DNA of 64,000 bases from Bradysia coprophila. Taxonomy: Eukaryota; Arthropoda; Insecta; Diptera; Sciaridae. The position numbers and the translations under genes were made by a program. The notes under the pieces were generated by a model. That model saw only the letters and a program-made list of their open reading frames with translations, had not been told where the DNA came from and did no database searches. How positions within the stretch are numbered: position 1 is the first letter of the stretch; each line of letters starts with the position of its first letter. Location of the stretch: the NCBI RefSeq assembly GCF_014529535.1, contig NC_050738.1, positions 4,472,588 through 4,536,587 of the forward strand, given 5' to 3'. Positions 36,864 through 48,379 of the stretch are shown here, piece after piece.

Positions 36864-39800
36864 CCAGACAGCAACGACGAACCGAATTCGAAAAAGTCAA
36901 AATATTCCTCCTCATCCATATAACCGAAACATAACAAAAAAAAAAGAAAAGAAAAAAAAAATCGCGTGTGTTTTGAAAGAAAGAAAATTTCTTTTGTCCG
37001 TTTTGAAATTAACTTAAATCATTTATTCAGATTTTCTTTTCGGTGTATTGCGCGGCACAGTTTTTACGGGTCTTAAATTTTTGATGCATGATTTTTCGTT
37101 GGAAGACGATGCAGTCACAAGCAATCAAGATATAGTTGAATTGATGATATAGTTTTTTGTGAATAAGTTTGTAAAAGTAACTAGGATTGCGACTGAATCT
37201 GATGAATTGTTGGACTCATTAGGTCCTATTAAAAAAATTGAATAGAAATTTCGTCCCGTAAAAACTTTGTCGTAAATTAATGAAATCAAAAAAAAATGTA
37301 TTTTATATTTCATGTCATTTTTTCTGTTCTTTGTGTAGTGCAGTTAAACCGGAAACTGCACGAATTGTTTTTCTTGTGTGGAAAAGAGTTTTTTTTTTTG
37401 CATTTTTTGAATTCAGACAAACATCATTTTCTGACACAACAATACTAAGAATTAAGGTAAAACAATTTACAACCATGAAAGTTAAGAATCAATATTTTTT
37501 TCTGTCAAAATAATATTTCACAATACGGTTGCGTTTTAGATGTAATTAGATCTAATGGAAATTTAAGCAAGAAGTAAAGTGTAAAACAATGAAAAATATA
37601 AAGAAAAAAAACCGAAGAAAAAAAATATTTCAAAAGCAAAATCAATAAAAAAAAAATAGAAAAATTGTGAAAAACAAAAAAACAAAATGAAAAAAAAAAC
37701 CAAAAAAAAAAAATAGAAAACAAAAATGTCGATTAGGATCCATATAATAATGTCCAACGAGCTAGGTCAATCAGTGTGTCACAGTAGATTCATTTCAATT
37801 CCAATTCAACATCGCGAATCAAAATGATCTGCTGCAATACCGATTTATTGGTGGTCACGAAAAGATTTTAACAATGATCCCAGCGAAATGAGTATAAACG
37901 AGAAAACTTCAACGATTTCTATGCCGTTTTAACAATTAAAAAATGTCACTTGTGTTCATTGTAATCGGATGGTGACCGAGAGGTGCCAAATTCTTTCAAA
38001 ATGAACAAATTTTTTTACAAAAATATCAAAGATTCATCACGCCACTTCTTCGTTCCATTCGAGATCTATGAACATACGTACATTGTCGCGTGGAAAATTC
38101 AGAAAATGTTCAATAACTTACGTCTTCACTTTGAAAATCTTTTGGTACCAAAGATGGACCAAAATTTTGCCAAATGAAGTCACCACATTATTTATTGAAG
38201 CATTTGCCAGATATGGTGTGCGTAGCTAAATACATACGTGAATTAGATTAATTTACCAACGAAAATCTTTTACCGAAAGCATTTTACCCAATTGAATTGA
38301 GTATATTGAGTGCTTGGGTGAGACGTCCTTTTGTTGCCGATAAAAAAAATAAATTTCCCGTTCAATTTTCTAATTTTCCTGATATGAAAATTCAACATTT
38401 TTCCTCGAATTTTCTTTCCTTTTTCCCCGGAAAATGACCTGGAAAGTTAGACAATCGAACCGATGAAAGATAGAAATCGGATTGAAGTTATAATTATAAT
38501 TAAGAACAATCCCCGTGTGTGCGTAAATTTTCCGATCACCAAGAACGGTTTTGTGTTGTGTTTACGTAAAGGATTTTAAATGTGGAAAAGAGCCATTCCG
38601 AAAACACTCCGACCATTGATCTCTTTCGACCGAACCGAGTTGTAAGCAATCCGTTTAGATTTAGGTGATGATTTTTTTCTGTTTTTGTTTTGTGTTCTAA
38701 TCATTAATCAATCAACGTGAAACAGTAGCAAACAGTAGGAGAAGGAATTGTGTAAAAAAAAGTGAAGAAATTTTTATTATTTTTATTTTGATGTACAAAC
38801 ACACCGTGCAGTAGTTGGCACAATGACACATGTAAAAAAATGTATTTATTAAGGCAAAAAAAATTCAAACAAATTAATCGTAAAATATCCGAATGAAAAT
38901 GTCGTTGGATTAACAAACAGAAAATTTGGTTTTGTTTTTCCGTTCGCTTCATTGTTCATCGCAGTAATAAATTTTACATATTTGAAAGCTAATCTACGTG
39001 TTTAAGTTGAACGAGATCTATTAATTTTTCGTTGTCTCTAGATTTTTTGTTTTTGTTTAGAATAACTAAGGAGTAGCAATATTACTCGCTCTGCGGCAGT
39101 CCTAATCGTACAAACAAAAAAATAAATAAATTTGAATGAAAGTATATGAAGAAAGAATGTAGAAAATTACGATTTGTTTTTATAAAATTTACTTACCCAA
39201 ACCATACTCTACTTTAAACGATATAATAATGTAAATCATCCTTGATTGGAATACATTTAATTCAAAAATTTAACTGATTTCGTTTTTCTCACTCTCTCTC
39301 ATCGATGCAGGACCGTAGTCCGTAGCTTAGACAGGAATTTCAAGATCCAAAGCTGGAGAAAGTATTTTTGTATGACCCTGACGAGCAAAACGATATAGTG
39401 CTTTTGACAGTCATTGACTTCCCTATGTTATATCATTAGACTGTTCCTGATATGAAAAACATTCGCTCCACAAATTTTATTTTTGAAGGCTACAAGGTTC
39501 CTAATGAGGGTCTCGATTAGGGTAGTCCCGGAAAAGAAAGATTTAGATTTGAGATTATGGGAGGCTTCCACTGCAGAACCAGAAACACAGATCAAAGATC
39601 CATGATACCAACTCTCCTCTACCTTACTTAATCATGGAAATCTCCCCGTTTTTTGATACGAATTCATCCAAAGATGCCAGTACCTCGTCGTTTATAATAC
39701 CCGAAGGTGTGAACCCTGAGATTGATGTAAAGCGGGCAGTCCCTAAGGATGTTCACATCTGTCTCGGAGGCTCAGCCACAAGAACAGAGAGGGTTTGTTG

Positions 39801-40621
39801 ATCTATCTATTCCGTGGAGATGACCGTTAAACTTGAGGTTTTTCGTATGTGCTCCCGCTACTCGCCAAGTCCGATCAAGGAAAAGGAAGGTATTTGTATT
39901 AAATGAAGAGTGGAATTGAATAAGAGATTTTTTGCTGAAAGGTGGCCCTTGAGAGAAGTTAAAACTTCGAATGTGAAACTTCGCTGGCACGACAGATTTG
40001 TTAATGAAAGCAATATCTTCCTCTTAACCCTGCTCTTAACATCAATTTGGAATAATATACAATAAAAAAAAGATCAGCTAAGCCAATAGGCTTATTTTGA
40101 CGTGTCTGACTCGTAGTGCATGGTGTTTTGATGTGGATATCTTTTACTTATTGTTTTAGACAAATATTTTTTTCATTAACAATGTTGGTGTATTAGACTT
40201 GGACTAGTCCCACCGACATTAAGTAACCGACAGTGAAAAACTTTTGTGTTCTAGAATCACTATTTATTTCCCTTGATAATGAGCCAATTTATCAAAAATC
40301 CGTCTAAATTTACTCCTGATTTAATAGTAACAAAGTTGAAAAAATCTGAAAAAAACCGACTTCCATGAACTTCGTTTACTTCGGAAAACTTGGTTTTGAT
40401 CGAATTTTTGTATTTTTTTGTTTTGTTGTATTCCTTTAACCTTACGTTGAATATTTAAAGGAAAAAAGAAAAAATTTACTCAATCTTTTAATTAGGAGTA
40501 ACAACAAAGTACCAACACTTTCTGATACTCAAAAATTTTCTAAAAAATCGTCTTGGGCAAAGCATAGAACATTAAAAAAAATGTTTTTTTGGTCTTAAAA
40601 TCTTCCGTTGGTTAAGCTGAG

Positions 40622-40962
40622 TAGGCATGGGCGATAATGAAAATGATTATCGATAATTATCAATTATCGATAATCGATAATTATCGACTTTTTTTATCGA
40701 AAATTATCAAAAAAATATCGATAATCGATAATTATTGATATTTTGATAATTATCAAGATATCGATAATTCGATATATTGATATTTATATTATCATGAATT
40801 TTCAGATAAATATCAAAATATCGATATTTTGATAATTATCGAATTTCGATATTTTGATAATTATCGATAATTATTAAATTATCGATAACGATATGATTAA
40901 TCGATTATCGATAATTTCTTTCGATTGATATTATCGATAATTTTGAACGCCTCCCATCCCTA
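40622..40962. mobile_element. hAT-type element with iterated ATCGATAATT interior
   Basis: Ends TAGGCATGGGCGATAA and, inverted, TAGGGATGGGAGGCG. The 341-bp interior is almost entirely ATCGATAATTATCGATA variants. The 8-bp sequence AAGCTGAG flanks it exactly at 40614-40621 and 40963-40970. No ORF. Confidence 0.8.
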
Positions 40963-41367
40963 AAGCTGAGTGGGATCAGCTGGGCCCAGAAGCACGATTT
41001 GAAATTTTTTTAAATCGACCGACCCTAATGATAAGGTCTGACAAGTGATTGGTAAGGGATTTTGTAATTTTTACATGCCTACGGAATCCAACTAAAGGGC
41101 CACTAGCTGTTGTTAGTACAAATTTACCGATTTTTACATCAACACCTTAAGTGCCAAAAAGCTTTGCGCTGCATATTTCATAAATTCGTCCAACAATCCC
41201 TTTCAGATTGTGGTTAAATGTGACATTGCTGGTGACTTTCATTCCAGGTGAACCAACTTCATAAATACTGTTAGGTCCGTGCACTCGACGACAACTATTT
41301 TAAAGATTTTTTTTTCCCAAATTTTCTCGAACATAATTCGAACAACTTTTCTCTCTTTTCAATCAAT

Positions 41368-41373
41368 TTATTT
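41368..41373 (-). promoter_or_regulatory. Probable poly(A) signal of the DUF1091 gene
   Basis: AATAAA on minus, about 85 nt past the stop codon. Confidence 0.45.
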
Positions 41374-41455
41374 GATTTTTAAATTATCACTCAAAACCAT
41401 CACCGACGAATACTAAATTAAAATATTTTCCTCACGACCGTGGGAAACACGCTAA

Positions 41456-42110
41456 TCACCCAACTCGTAGATCCAATATACCGTGGTTCGTTACTTGAAA
41501 GTACACCTCAATATTTGCTAGCAAAACATTCGGCTGATAATATCCGGTAAAATTTAGCATGTGACGTCCTTCCGGTATGAAGCTCGGTATATGTGCTATC
41601 CCGAAATTGAAGTCTTTTATGAGATAGGTTCCAGGAAGCCACGGGCACGGCTTGTTAAAATTTATGTATTTTTCAATAATCTTCAATACGATAGTCAAAG
41701 GAGTTCTGGCGTTACGATTCGGATAAGACTTGCAAAATTCATCCGTTAATTCAAGCAACATTGGACGATATTGATTGTTGCTGTGCTTGTAAAAGCTCCG
41801 AATGTGATATCCAAGATAATTATTTAAAGGTTTCAGTAATGTTCCCACAACATTTAAATCGGCTCTGTCGCGTGATATGAACTTAACGATACATTTTTCA
41901 ACACGGCACAAATCGGGCGCACATTTACACTTAACTCTTTCCAATCTAAGTTTTACTCCCTACAAGATGAACTTTACATGTAAATGTTCCATAAAAAAAT
42001 GTAATCTCTTCGTGTACCTGCGCCTCCATGAAACTATCGCATTTGATTGAAATAATTACTGACCAGCAAATATACGACCAAAACATCCAATCGTGCCTTT
42101 GGCAGCGCAT
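41456..42110 (-). CDS. DUF1091 (MD-2-related lipid-recognition-like) secreted protein
   Basis: Exons 42018-42110 (31 codons) and 41456-41959, joined in phase 0 over a 58-nt intron (GTACAC...TTGTAG); 198 aa. Exon 1 encodes the N-terminal hydrophobic segment (MFWSYICWSVIISIKCDS) and ends MEAQ. The mature protein fits the insect DUF1091 pattern: CxC and Cys pairs near the start (KCKCAPDLCRVEKC), KPLNNYLGYHIRSFYK, then YRPMLLELTDEFCKSYPNRN, KYINFNKPCPWLPGTYLIKD and FIPEGRHMLNFTGYYQP. The family is large in flies; some members (CheB-like) act in gustatory pheromone perception, but most are uncharacterised, and nothing here tells the ligand. Confidence 0.85.
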
Positions 42111-43640
42111 GGTAATTACTTTATTTTGCTTAGTGTGTTCTTCCAGCTCTGGTCAATCAAGAAAAGAAACAATTTTTTTTAAATTTATTTACCTCATTGC
42201 GTGTGGATTAATACAGAGTCTCCAAAGTCACCGATTTTGCCAATTTCCGAGCATGCACTAAGAATTTCGATTACCTTAAAATTTGGTATATCCAGAAGTT
42301 ACTCTACATTCGGAATTTCACTTGCTACAAACGGCACATTATAATCTATTAACCGGGTATGTCGTACGGTGATAAAAATGTTCGGCTTTGGTCCTGTGGT
42401 GTCCTGAAAGTCTAATTTAAATATTTCTCTGAAAATGCAACAAAATCTGCTCTACGCTCCATAAACTTATCACACTTGATTGCCTCAAAGAAGTGTAAAC
42501 CAAATGCATATGCCAACTAAATCCATTTATGCAACTTACATGGGACTGTTCACAAAGTACTCACAAGAATAATGACGAATCTTGGATCCTTGTATACGCA
42601 AAAGATTTATGGAAAGAGAGACCTCTAAACAGGGCAAATTCGGGTAATGCAAAATAAACTCAATATCGCTTTATAGACTCGTAAGCACCAGATCGAGTCT
42701 AGTATGATTTTGGTGAACCTGAAGACCGAATATGACACTTTCATTAAGTTTACTACTGGGTTACTGACTAATGCAGTTGACTATAAATCACACTAAATGC
42801 TAAAAAGGGCTTAAGGAAGGATTAAGTGAATTTTGGCACTGCTCCTACCTTAAAAGTCTATGTAATTTGTGAATGTGCTCCTAACACATTCTGTATGGCC
42901 CAATAAATATTTCCTTTTCCGTCACATAATTAACGAAACAAATGTTAAGCGCGGTTATAGAGTTTGTGTTTTCAAAATCGAATTTCCTGTAATGTATGTG
43001 CAACCTTATTTTTATGAAGCTTAATGAATCATGTTAGGCCAGTTTGTCAGGTTACAGTCAGTCATCTGTGAAATCTGGCTAAATATCTTTTTCAAATGAT
43101 GTTTAATCGATTTATGATTGCGTATGGACGGACATACATACCAAGTTCATTTAGAAAATATAATTGATGATTTCCAACGGTTCTAATGGAAGTTCTAATC
43201 TGGATTTTTTTTTTTTTATATTTGTTAGTTGATCGATGTTACTAACGTATGCTAATATAGTAATTCATACAGCACGTCCCGACGTCGATAAGAATGCGTT
43301 ATACAGAAAACATCCGTCATTTCCAACGAATGCGTATTACTAACTGATGATTTAACTCGACATAATTGAGGTACTCCAATGATAGTTCGTTGATTCTAGG
43401 ACTTCAGGCCTTCGGAACTTCTCATCTTCCATCAGGTTTTAGGTGTATTTGGGTCAATATCGTCATGATGGAAGATTTTGTGATTTCGGGCAGATTTTTT
43501 TAGGAGTAAAAAATGAAGATCGAATACGTCCTAACGCCTATTGAATTCACCTATCTATGAAACCACTCTCACCGATTTGCCTACTTGGCTGGCCACTGAT
43601 CAATTCTTCAAGTTAAAAAACATTAACAAAATCAACAATT
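42111..43640. other. Gap between the DUF1091 and NRK genes
   Basis: 1.5 kb between two minus-strand genes. No gene or clear repeat recognised. Confidence 0.5.
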
Positions 43641-44258
43641 TTATTTCTTATTAACAAAATCAACGATGTGATCCAACGCCTGCCTTAAGACAACCTCTTC
43701 AGATAATTCTCCATTCATCACCTGCAGTCCCAAAGTGTTCTCGTACTCATTCCGATGTTTTAGATAAAATGGCCAAATAATTTTCTCGAAATATGCCGGT
43801 GGATTGGGTGGATTATAAATGCGAGTTTTTCGTCTTTCGAAACATGCATCGTAGGTCAATCGTACATCGATTTTTAGTTGGCACAATTCGCTTATACGCG
43901 TGCAGTTAAATATCAAGTATCCCTCAATGACTAAAACGTTGAGAACACTTTCCTCCTCTTTCCTCTGGTACGGTTGATACGTCGAACCGAGAATTTCATT
44001 CAAGTGCTCACACATTTTGTTCATATTCAGTGCACTTAAGACCTCACGATTGATGTAATTGAATTCTGGTATCCAGATGTGCTCGGTGGATGTCTTTGGG
44101 TGGAAATAGTCATCCTGTTTCACTAGTTTCACCGCACCAATTGTAATATTATTAGAGAAACTGACTTTATTGGCACTTATTTCACTGACTATAGATCTGG
44201 CTAATGTGGACTTGCCGGAACAGGTAACACCTGTTATTCCAATGATGAGCCAGTTCAT
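43641..44258 (-). CDS. Nmrk: Nicotinamide riboside kinase (NRK)
   Basis: Single exon, 205 aa, starting at ATG 44258. The upstream in-frame extension has only a TTG start and no family similarity, so it was left out. Phosphorylates nicotinamide riboside with ATP to give NMN, the salvage route to NAD+. The sequence shows the P-loop GVTCSGKS (10-17), KQDDYF (47-52) with the catalytic/substrate Asp pair, FNYINREVLSALNM (the NRK substrate region), VIEGYLIFN (Walker B-like), a basic lid (FERRKTRIYNPPNPPAYFE), and WPFYLKHRNEY. Human NMRK1 is about 199 aa, so it is full length. The stop codon lies inside the AATAAA poly(A) hexamer, so the 3' UTR must be very short or use another site. Confidence 0.93.
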   Translation of the reverse strand: MNWLIIGITGVTCSGKSTLARSIVSEISANKVSFSNNITIGAVKLVKQDDYFHPKTSTEHIWIPEFNYINREVLSALNMNKMCEHLNEILGSTYQPYQRKEEESVLNVLVIEGYLIFNCTRISELCQLKIDVRLTYDACFERRKTRIYNPPNPPAYFEKIIWPFYLKHRNEYENTLGLQVMNGELSEEVVLRQALDHIVDFVNKK

Positions 44259-45575
44259 GAGTATTATTACTAACAGTTCAGTTTGATTCCTAACAGATAT
44301 GTTTCCTGACAAGCAGCACTACACAAACTGATAACAAAATGACATGATGGTAGCAAATATATATGTCATGAATGGTTTAAATTAAAGCGGCACGAGTATT
44401 CACAACAGTCCACTGCTGCATTTATTTATAACATAAAATTTAGTCTGAAGCCGTAGACAAGGTGGAAATGTGCTTGAATAAATCAAATGGTCATTCATGT
44501 AGGCAAGTATGTAGAAGATCAAATTCGACCTTTTATTATGTAAGCTCTAAGCTCTACAATGGTTGCGTTCACAACCGCAGATACCAATTATTACTTAGTA
44601 TTGCTGAAGACTATAAATCGATTTTTCACTTTTGAAGAATAGCTCGGAGTTATTAACTCCACCAGCACATTATGTTTGATCATCAACGAAAGAGGCAATA
44701 ATAAGTACAAATAATCACCTTCTACAGGAACGGTATTTTCTGCTAATAATGCGTATTTAACGAGCGTTCATAATTCGCCTGTACGATACTCTGTTGTGAT
44801 GATGCTTAGAGTCTGATAAAGATAGATTAAGTATTTATGGGAGGTAAATAGATTTGTCGAAGGACAGGGCCAGATGTGAAGGATTAAAAAGTAATCCTGA
44901 GCGAAGCGAACGAGGAAATTTTGCAATTTATACGGCAAATAGTTATTTCCCAGCGCTCGTTTATTCTCTTTTCTCATCGCCCTTAACTGCTCCAGAGTCT
45001 AGGCTTAGCCCATAGGTTAATACGGCTTTCCCAAGGACTCGATGTGACAATCACGCTTGCATCCGTTTTCCATCATTTATCCCAGTGATATTTACATAAT
45101 TTATCAAATGATATCTCGGATCTAGATGCGTTAAATTTTGTTCTCGACTTGGTCTCGATCTGAGATAACATTTTACAGTTTTGGTGGTATAAATAATTAC
45201 TTTGCAGAATATTTGCATAGCCACGGTGGCTGAACGCATTGTTAAGATAAAAATGGAACGGTATAAGAGAGACTCAATAATCTCATTCGTTTTTTACTAA
45301 TATGAACGTTAAAATAATCGTGCACGAACGTTAATGAAGTAACGTGATTTGTGCACGATCTCCATTTTAATGAAACATAAGCAAAACAGATGATAGGTTT
45401 ACATTATCATTACATGCTACAGAGTATGTACCAAGTTTTAGAATTGAAGTTTCGAATATTTAACATTTTTTGTAAGACTCTTATCTCGTCTGAATATAAT
45501 CGTAATATATAAACGTTGGTAATCGTACCACAAACTGAGACCATTAACATTCAAACGCCTGAGGAAACAAGTTAA

Positions 45576-45784
45576 ACCTATCGCATACAGCTATTCATCT
45601 GTTATCGATAACGACGACAAAAATAATGATAAGCTCTGGTAATATGGTCCTTTATATAGTAAAATACGTGATAAAGCAATTGAAGTACAAGATTTGAAAT
45701 CAACCAATTAGAAATACTTTGATAGATGGAAGTAATAGACCCGATAATAATACTGTTCTGTAATGATTGCCGTCTGTAACAGGT
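45576..45784 (+). repeat. Dispersed repeat family, full-length-like copy
   Basis: Closest relative of 4341-4553: CATCTGTTATCGATAACGAC, TATGGTCCTTTATATAGTAA, AAGTACAAGATTTGAAATCA, GAAGTAATAGACCCGATAAT and CCGTCTGTAACAGGT. Confidence 0.7.
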
Positions 45785-45899
45785 CCAAGAAGGAAGGAAT
45801 TTAGTCTCAAATACTTAAGTAAAACAGACTCTATATAACGCTACTGATGAGTATTGTGGTGTGCGAACTACTATAATAAAATATACTATCACATGCATG

Positions 45900-46273
45900 G
45901 AGGGATTCTTTTGAAAAACAGAATCTTGAAATCGGACGCGTTTTCCATTGGACTAGTTTGGTAGCATCTTCGATGCAATATAAGCACTTAAACATTTCAA
46001 CTTCACATAACTCATCGTAGATGCCACCAAACTTCTGTAAGCTCTATTTTTCCTAAAAGATATGCAATTACCTTTTTAATGACACCCCACACGACCCTGT
46101 ACGGCTCGTGTAACTGGAGAAATTTTTGTAAGAAAAGTGCATGTTTTCAGTTTTCGATCACCTCCCACCAGCCACCCAAGATTCGAAGAATTTTTTTGAA
46201 TTCAGGCACATATAAAAAAGTCCAATGGAAAACGCGTCCGATTTCAAGATTCTGTTTTTCAAAAGAATCCCTC
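45900..46273. mobile_element. MITE with 55-bp perfect terminal inverted repeats
   Basis: Left end GAGGGATTCTTTTGAAAAAC through GCGTTTTCCATTGGACT (45954); the right end is its exact complement (46219-46273). ATG abuts both ends, a possible short target duplication. 374 bp, non-coding. Identical ends suggest a recent insertion. The core GATTTCAAGATTCTG / AAATCGGACGCG also appears, diverged, near 16360 and 57545. Confidence 0.85.
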
Positions 46274-47401
46274 ATGAGGACATCAGATATCCGAAATCTC
46301 ATAGAACCTTTGCACCATTGAAGCTTTTGCTGTGGAACCAGGTCATCAGGTGCCAATAAAATCTATAGTGATGAGCTCGTCCTTTGACCGTTCACTCATT
46401 AAGTTTCGATTTTTTCTGCAATTTTTTTTTACTAAAATGGTCGCTAAATTTGGATGTCTATCAAGAATCGAGTGACGAACGCTAATAAATATTTAACGAT
46501 CGCTGATCAGGAAAAGATACAGAATACAAGAAGTCAATGTGCGCGTCCATTAGAAGTGAGTGCTGAAGTTCAATTATCAAGTGCTTAATTTCAACAGAAA
46601 CAAGAGAATAACAGCCATGCAATGTACATTAGACGGGACTGTATATTATATAATCGCTACAACCTACAATACATCTGTTATAGTACGACTAATGAAACTA
46701 ACAATAAAATTGTAGCACTAATAAGTAGATCGTGTATCTGAAAACAATAGAACAGTGTGTTGCAGTGCAATCATTTATAAATTATTATTGGAATCTCTGG
46801 CTCTATATGCTCCGTTTAGATATATATCTGATGATTTCTTCTATTTTGTTGTTTTCTTTTTCGTTTCGTTTTTCTTCAAATATAATTACACAATGATGTA
46901 TGGAGCGCACTAAGAACAGAACCTCTAATTTAATTGCACAAAATAATACCGGTCATGGAACATCCCATTCACATTCACACAAAATAATGTTCTAAAGTTA
47001 CCCACTGAAAAGAATTGTAAATATTTTCGTTTCATTTCCGTGTGTTCGCAAAGTTCAAACACAATGGGAAGATAATTGATGAATGAGCGATACAAGTTTT
47101 ATCTCTGTTTTCCATGTGCTTTGAAGGAAATATAATATTGCAACGTCAGAAAATCGCACAATTTCTTGCATACGATCGTCTTCTTTCATCGATTTGAAAG
47201 CTGAATTGAAATTTGAATCAACTGATTTGGATGATGTTGAAGGGACAGCAAACTTTTAAATTTATAATTATACTTTCTCATATTCAAAAAGTCCTCACTG
47301 AACTCAGTGAAGTCCTGACTTAATACTTCTAAAATTATAAATTTTGTTAACGATTTGCCAATAATTTTCAGTTCATTGAAGAGGAACTTTGTTTGATACA
47401 A

Positions 47402-47501
47402 AGTCTAGTACTTCATTGGTTTTTACATAAATTACTTTGTAAGACAATATTTGCTGTAGAGCTCATCTCTTTTCTTCATCATCATTGTCGGTAACAGATT
47501 G
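47402..47501 (-). repeat. Dispersed repeat family fragment
   Basis: Minus-strand order CTGTTACCGACAATGATGAT then ACCAATGAAGTACTAG; the middle is shortened. Confidence 0.45.
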
Positions 47502-47717
47502 TCGTTTCTAGTATTTCAATTGCTCCCTCTTATTTTCTCATTTGATCACAGAAAAAATCTGTAACAATACAGACTTAAGTGACAAGCGCGTCTTGATAAA
47601 GAACATTTAAATTTTGATAATGAAGAGAATAGGAGAATGATATTTAGAAACTACGAAGAAATGTAATAGAGTTTTCCCATATTTTAGTACATTCTTTCAT
47701 AAAACTACTGCTGTCAC

Positions 47718-47805
47718 TGCGCTTATTTTCATGTGAACCAACTTCATATGGTGACATTTGTTCTGTAATGACAAATGTGAAGTTGGTTCACATGAAAATA
47801 AGCCG
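47718..47805. repeat. Compact inverted repeat (88 bp)
   Basis: CTTATTTTCATGTGAACCAA continuing CTTCA is perfectly complementary to the right arm; mismatches begin towards the loop (CATTTGTTC...GACAAATG). Confidence 0.65.
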
Positions 47806-48190
47806 CAAAGAATGAAGTACTATGAAAAAAATGTAGCGCCTCTACAGGCCAACTCACTTGTCCCATACAGAGAATCGAACTATTTGTTTAAAATTGTGTT
47901 AAAATATGGGTCCGCCATTTTGTACTTTTCTCATGAGCGGATGTACGCTTCGACGTTTCAGAATTACAACGGGAACCTTACATACAATCTACTCTTGTGG
48001 TCTTAATGTAATGGCAATCACGCAATCACAATTTTCGTATGTAATGCTAATAATAGTGAATAGTACCTGTGTGGTGGGTCAGATCCCTTGACTATCTGAA
48101 CTTCTCAATAGAATTTGTATTGGTAATGATTTACTTCAGTAAAATGTAATTTTAATAGCCACAATATAATGAAAAGACTAAACTAAACAT

Positions 48191-48379
48191 CTACATCTGT
48201 TATCGACAACGACGAGAAAAATAATAAATGACAAGCCGCGTTTAATGTGATCTTATATATATAGTAAATTGTACGCTCAAACAAATGAAGTAAAAGACTT
48301 ATATCATTAGTTATTTGATCAAAAGAAGCAATAGATCCGCTAATAGAGCGCTACTTATGCGTTCTCCGTCTATGAAACA
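48191..48379 (+). repeat. Dispersed repeat family copy
   Basis: CATCTGTTATCGACAACGAC, TGATCTTATATATATAG, CAAATGAAGTAAAAGACTTA, AGAAGCAATAGATCCGCTAA, CTCCGTCTATGAAAC. Confidence 0.65.

Larger units (their letters stand above)
36864..41455. other. Sam-S 3' region and intergenic gap
   Basis: Starts with A-rich 3' flank of Sam-S. 37560-37730 is an extremely A-rich tract. AATAAA clusters near 39118-39130 are possible distal poly(A) sites. A hAT-type iterated element lies at 40622-40962. No gene supported. Confidence 0.55.

Noticed and set aside
37560-37730. A-rich tract as the tail of a retroposed gene
   Set aside because: No retrocopy sequence precedes it and no flanking duplication was seen; better read as low-complexity DNA.
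44259-44312. N-terminal extension of NRK by 18 residues
   Set aside because: It would need a TTG start; the ATG at 44258 places MNWLIIGITGV exactly as in the family.
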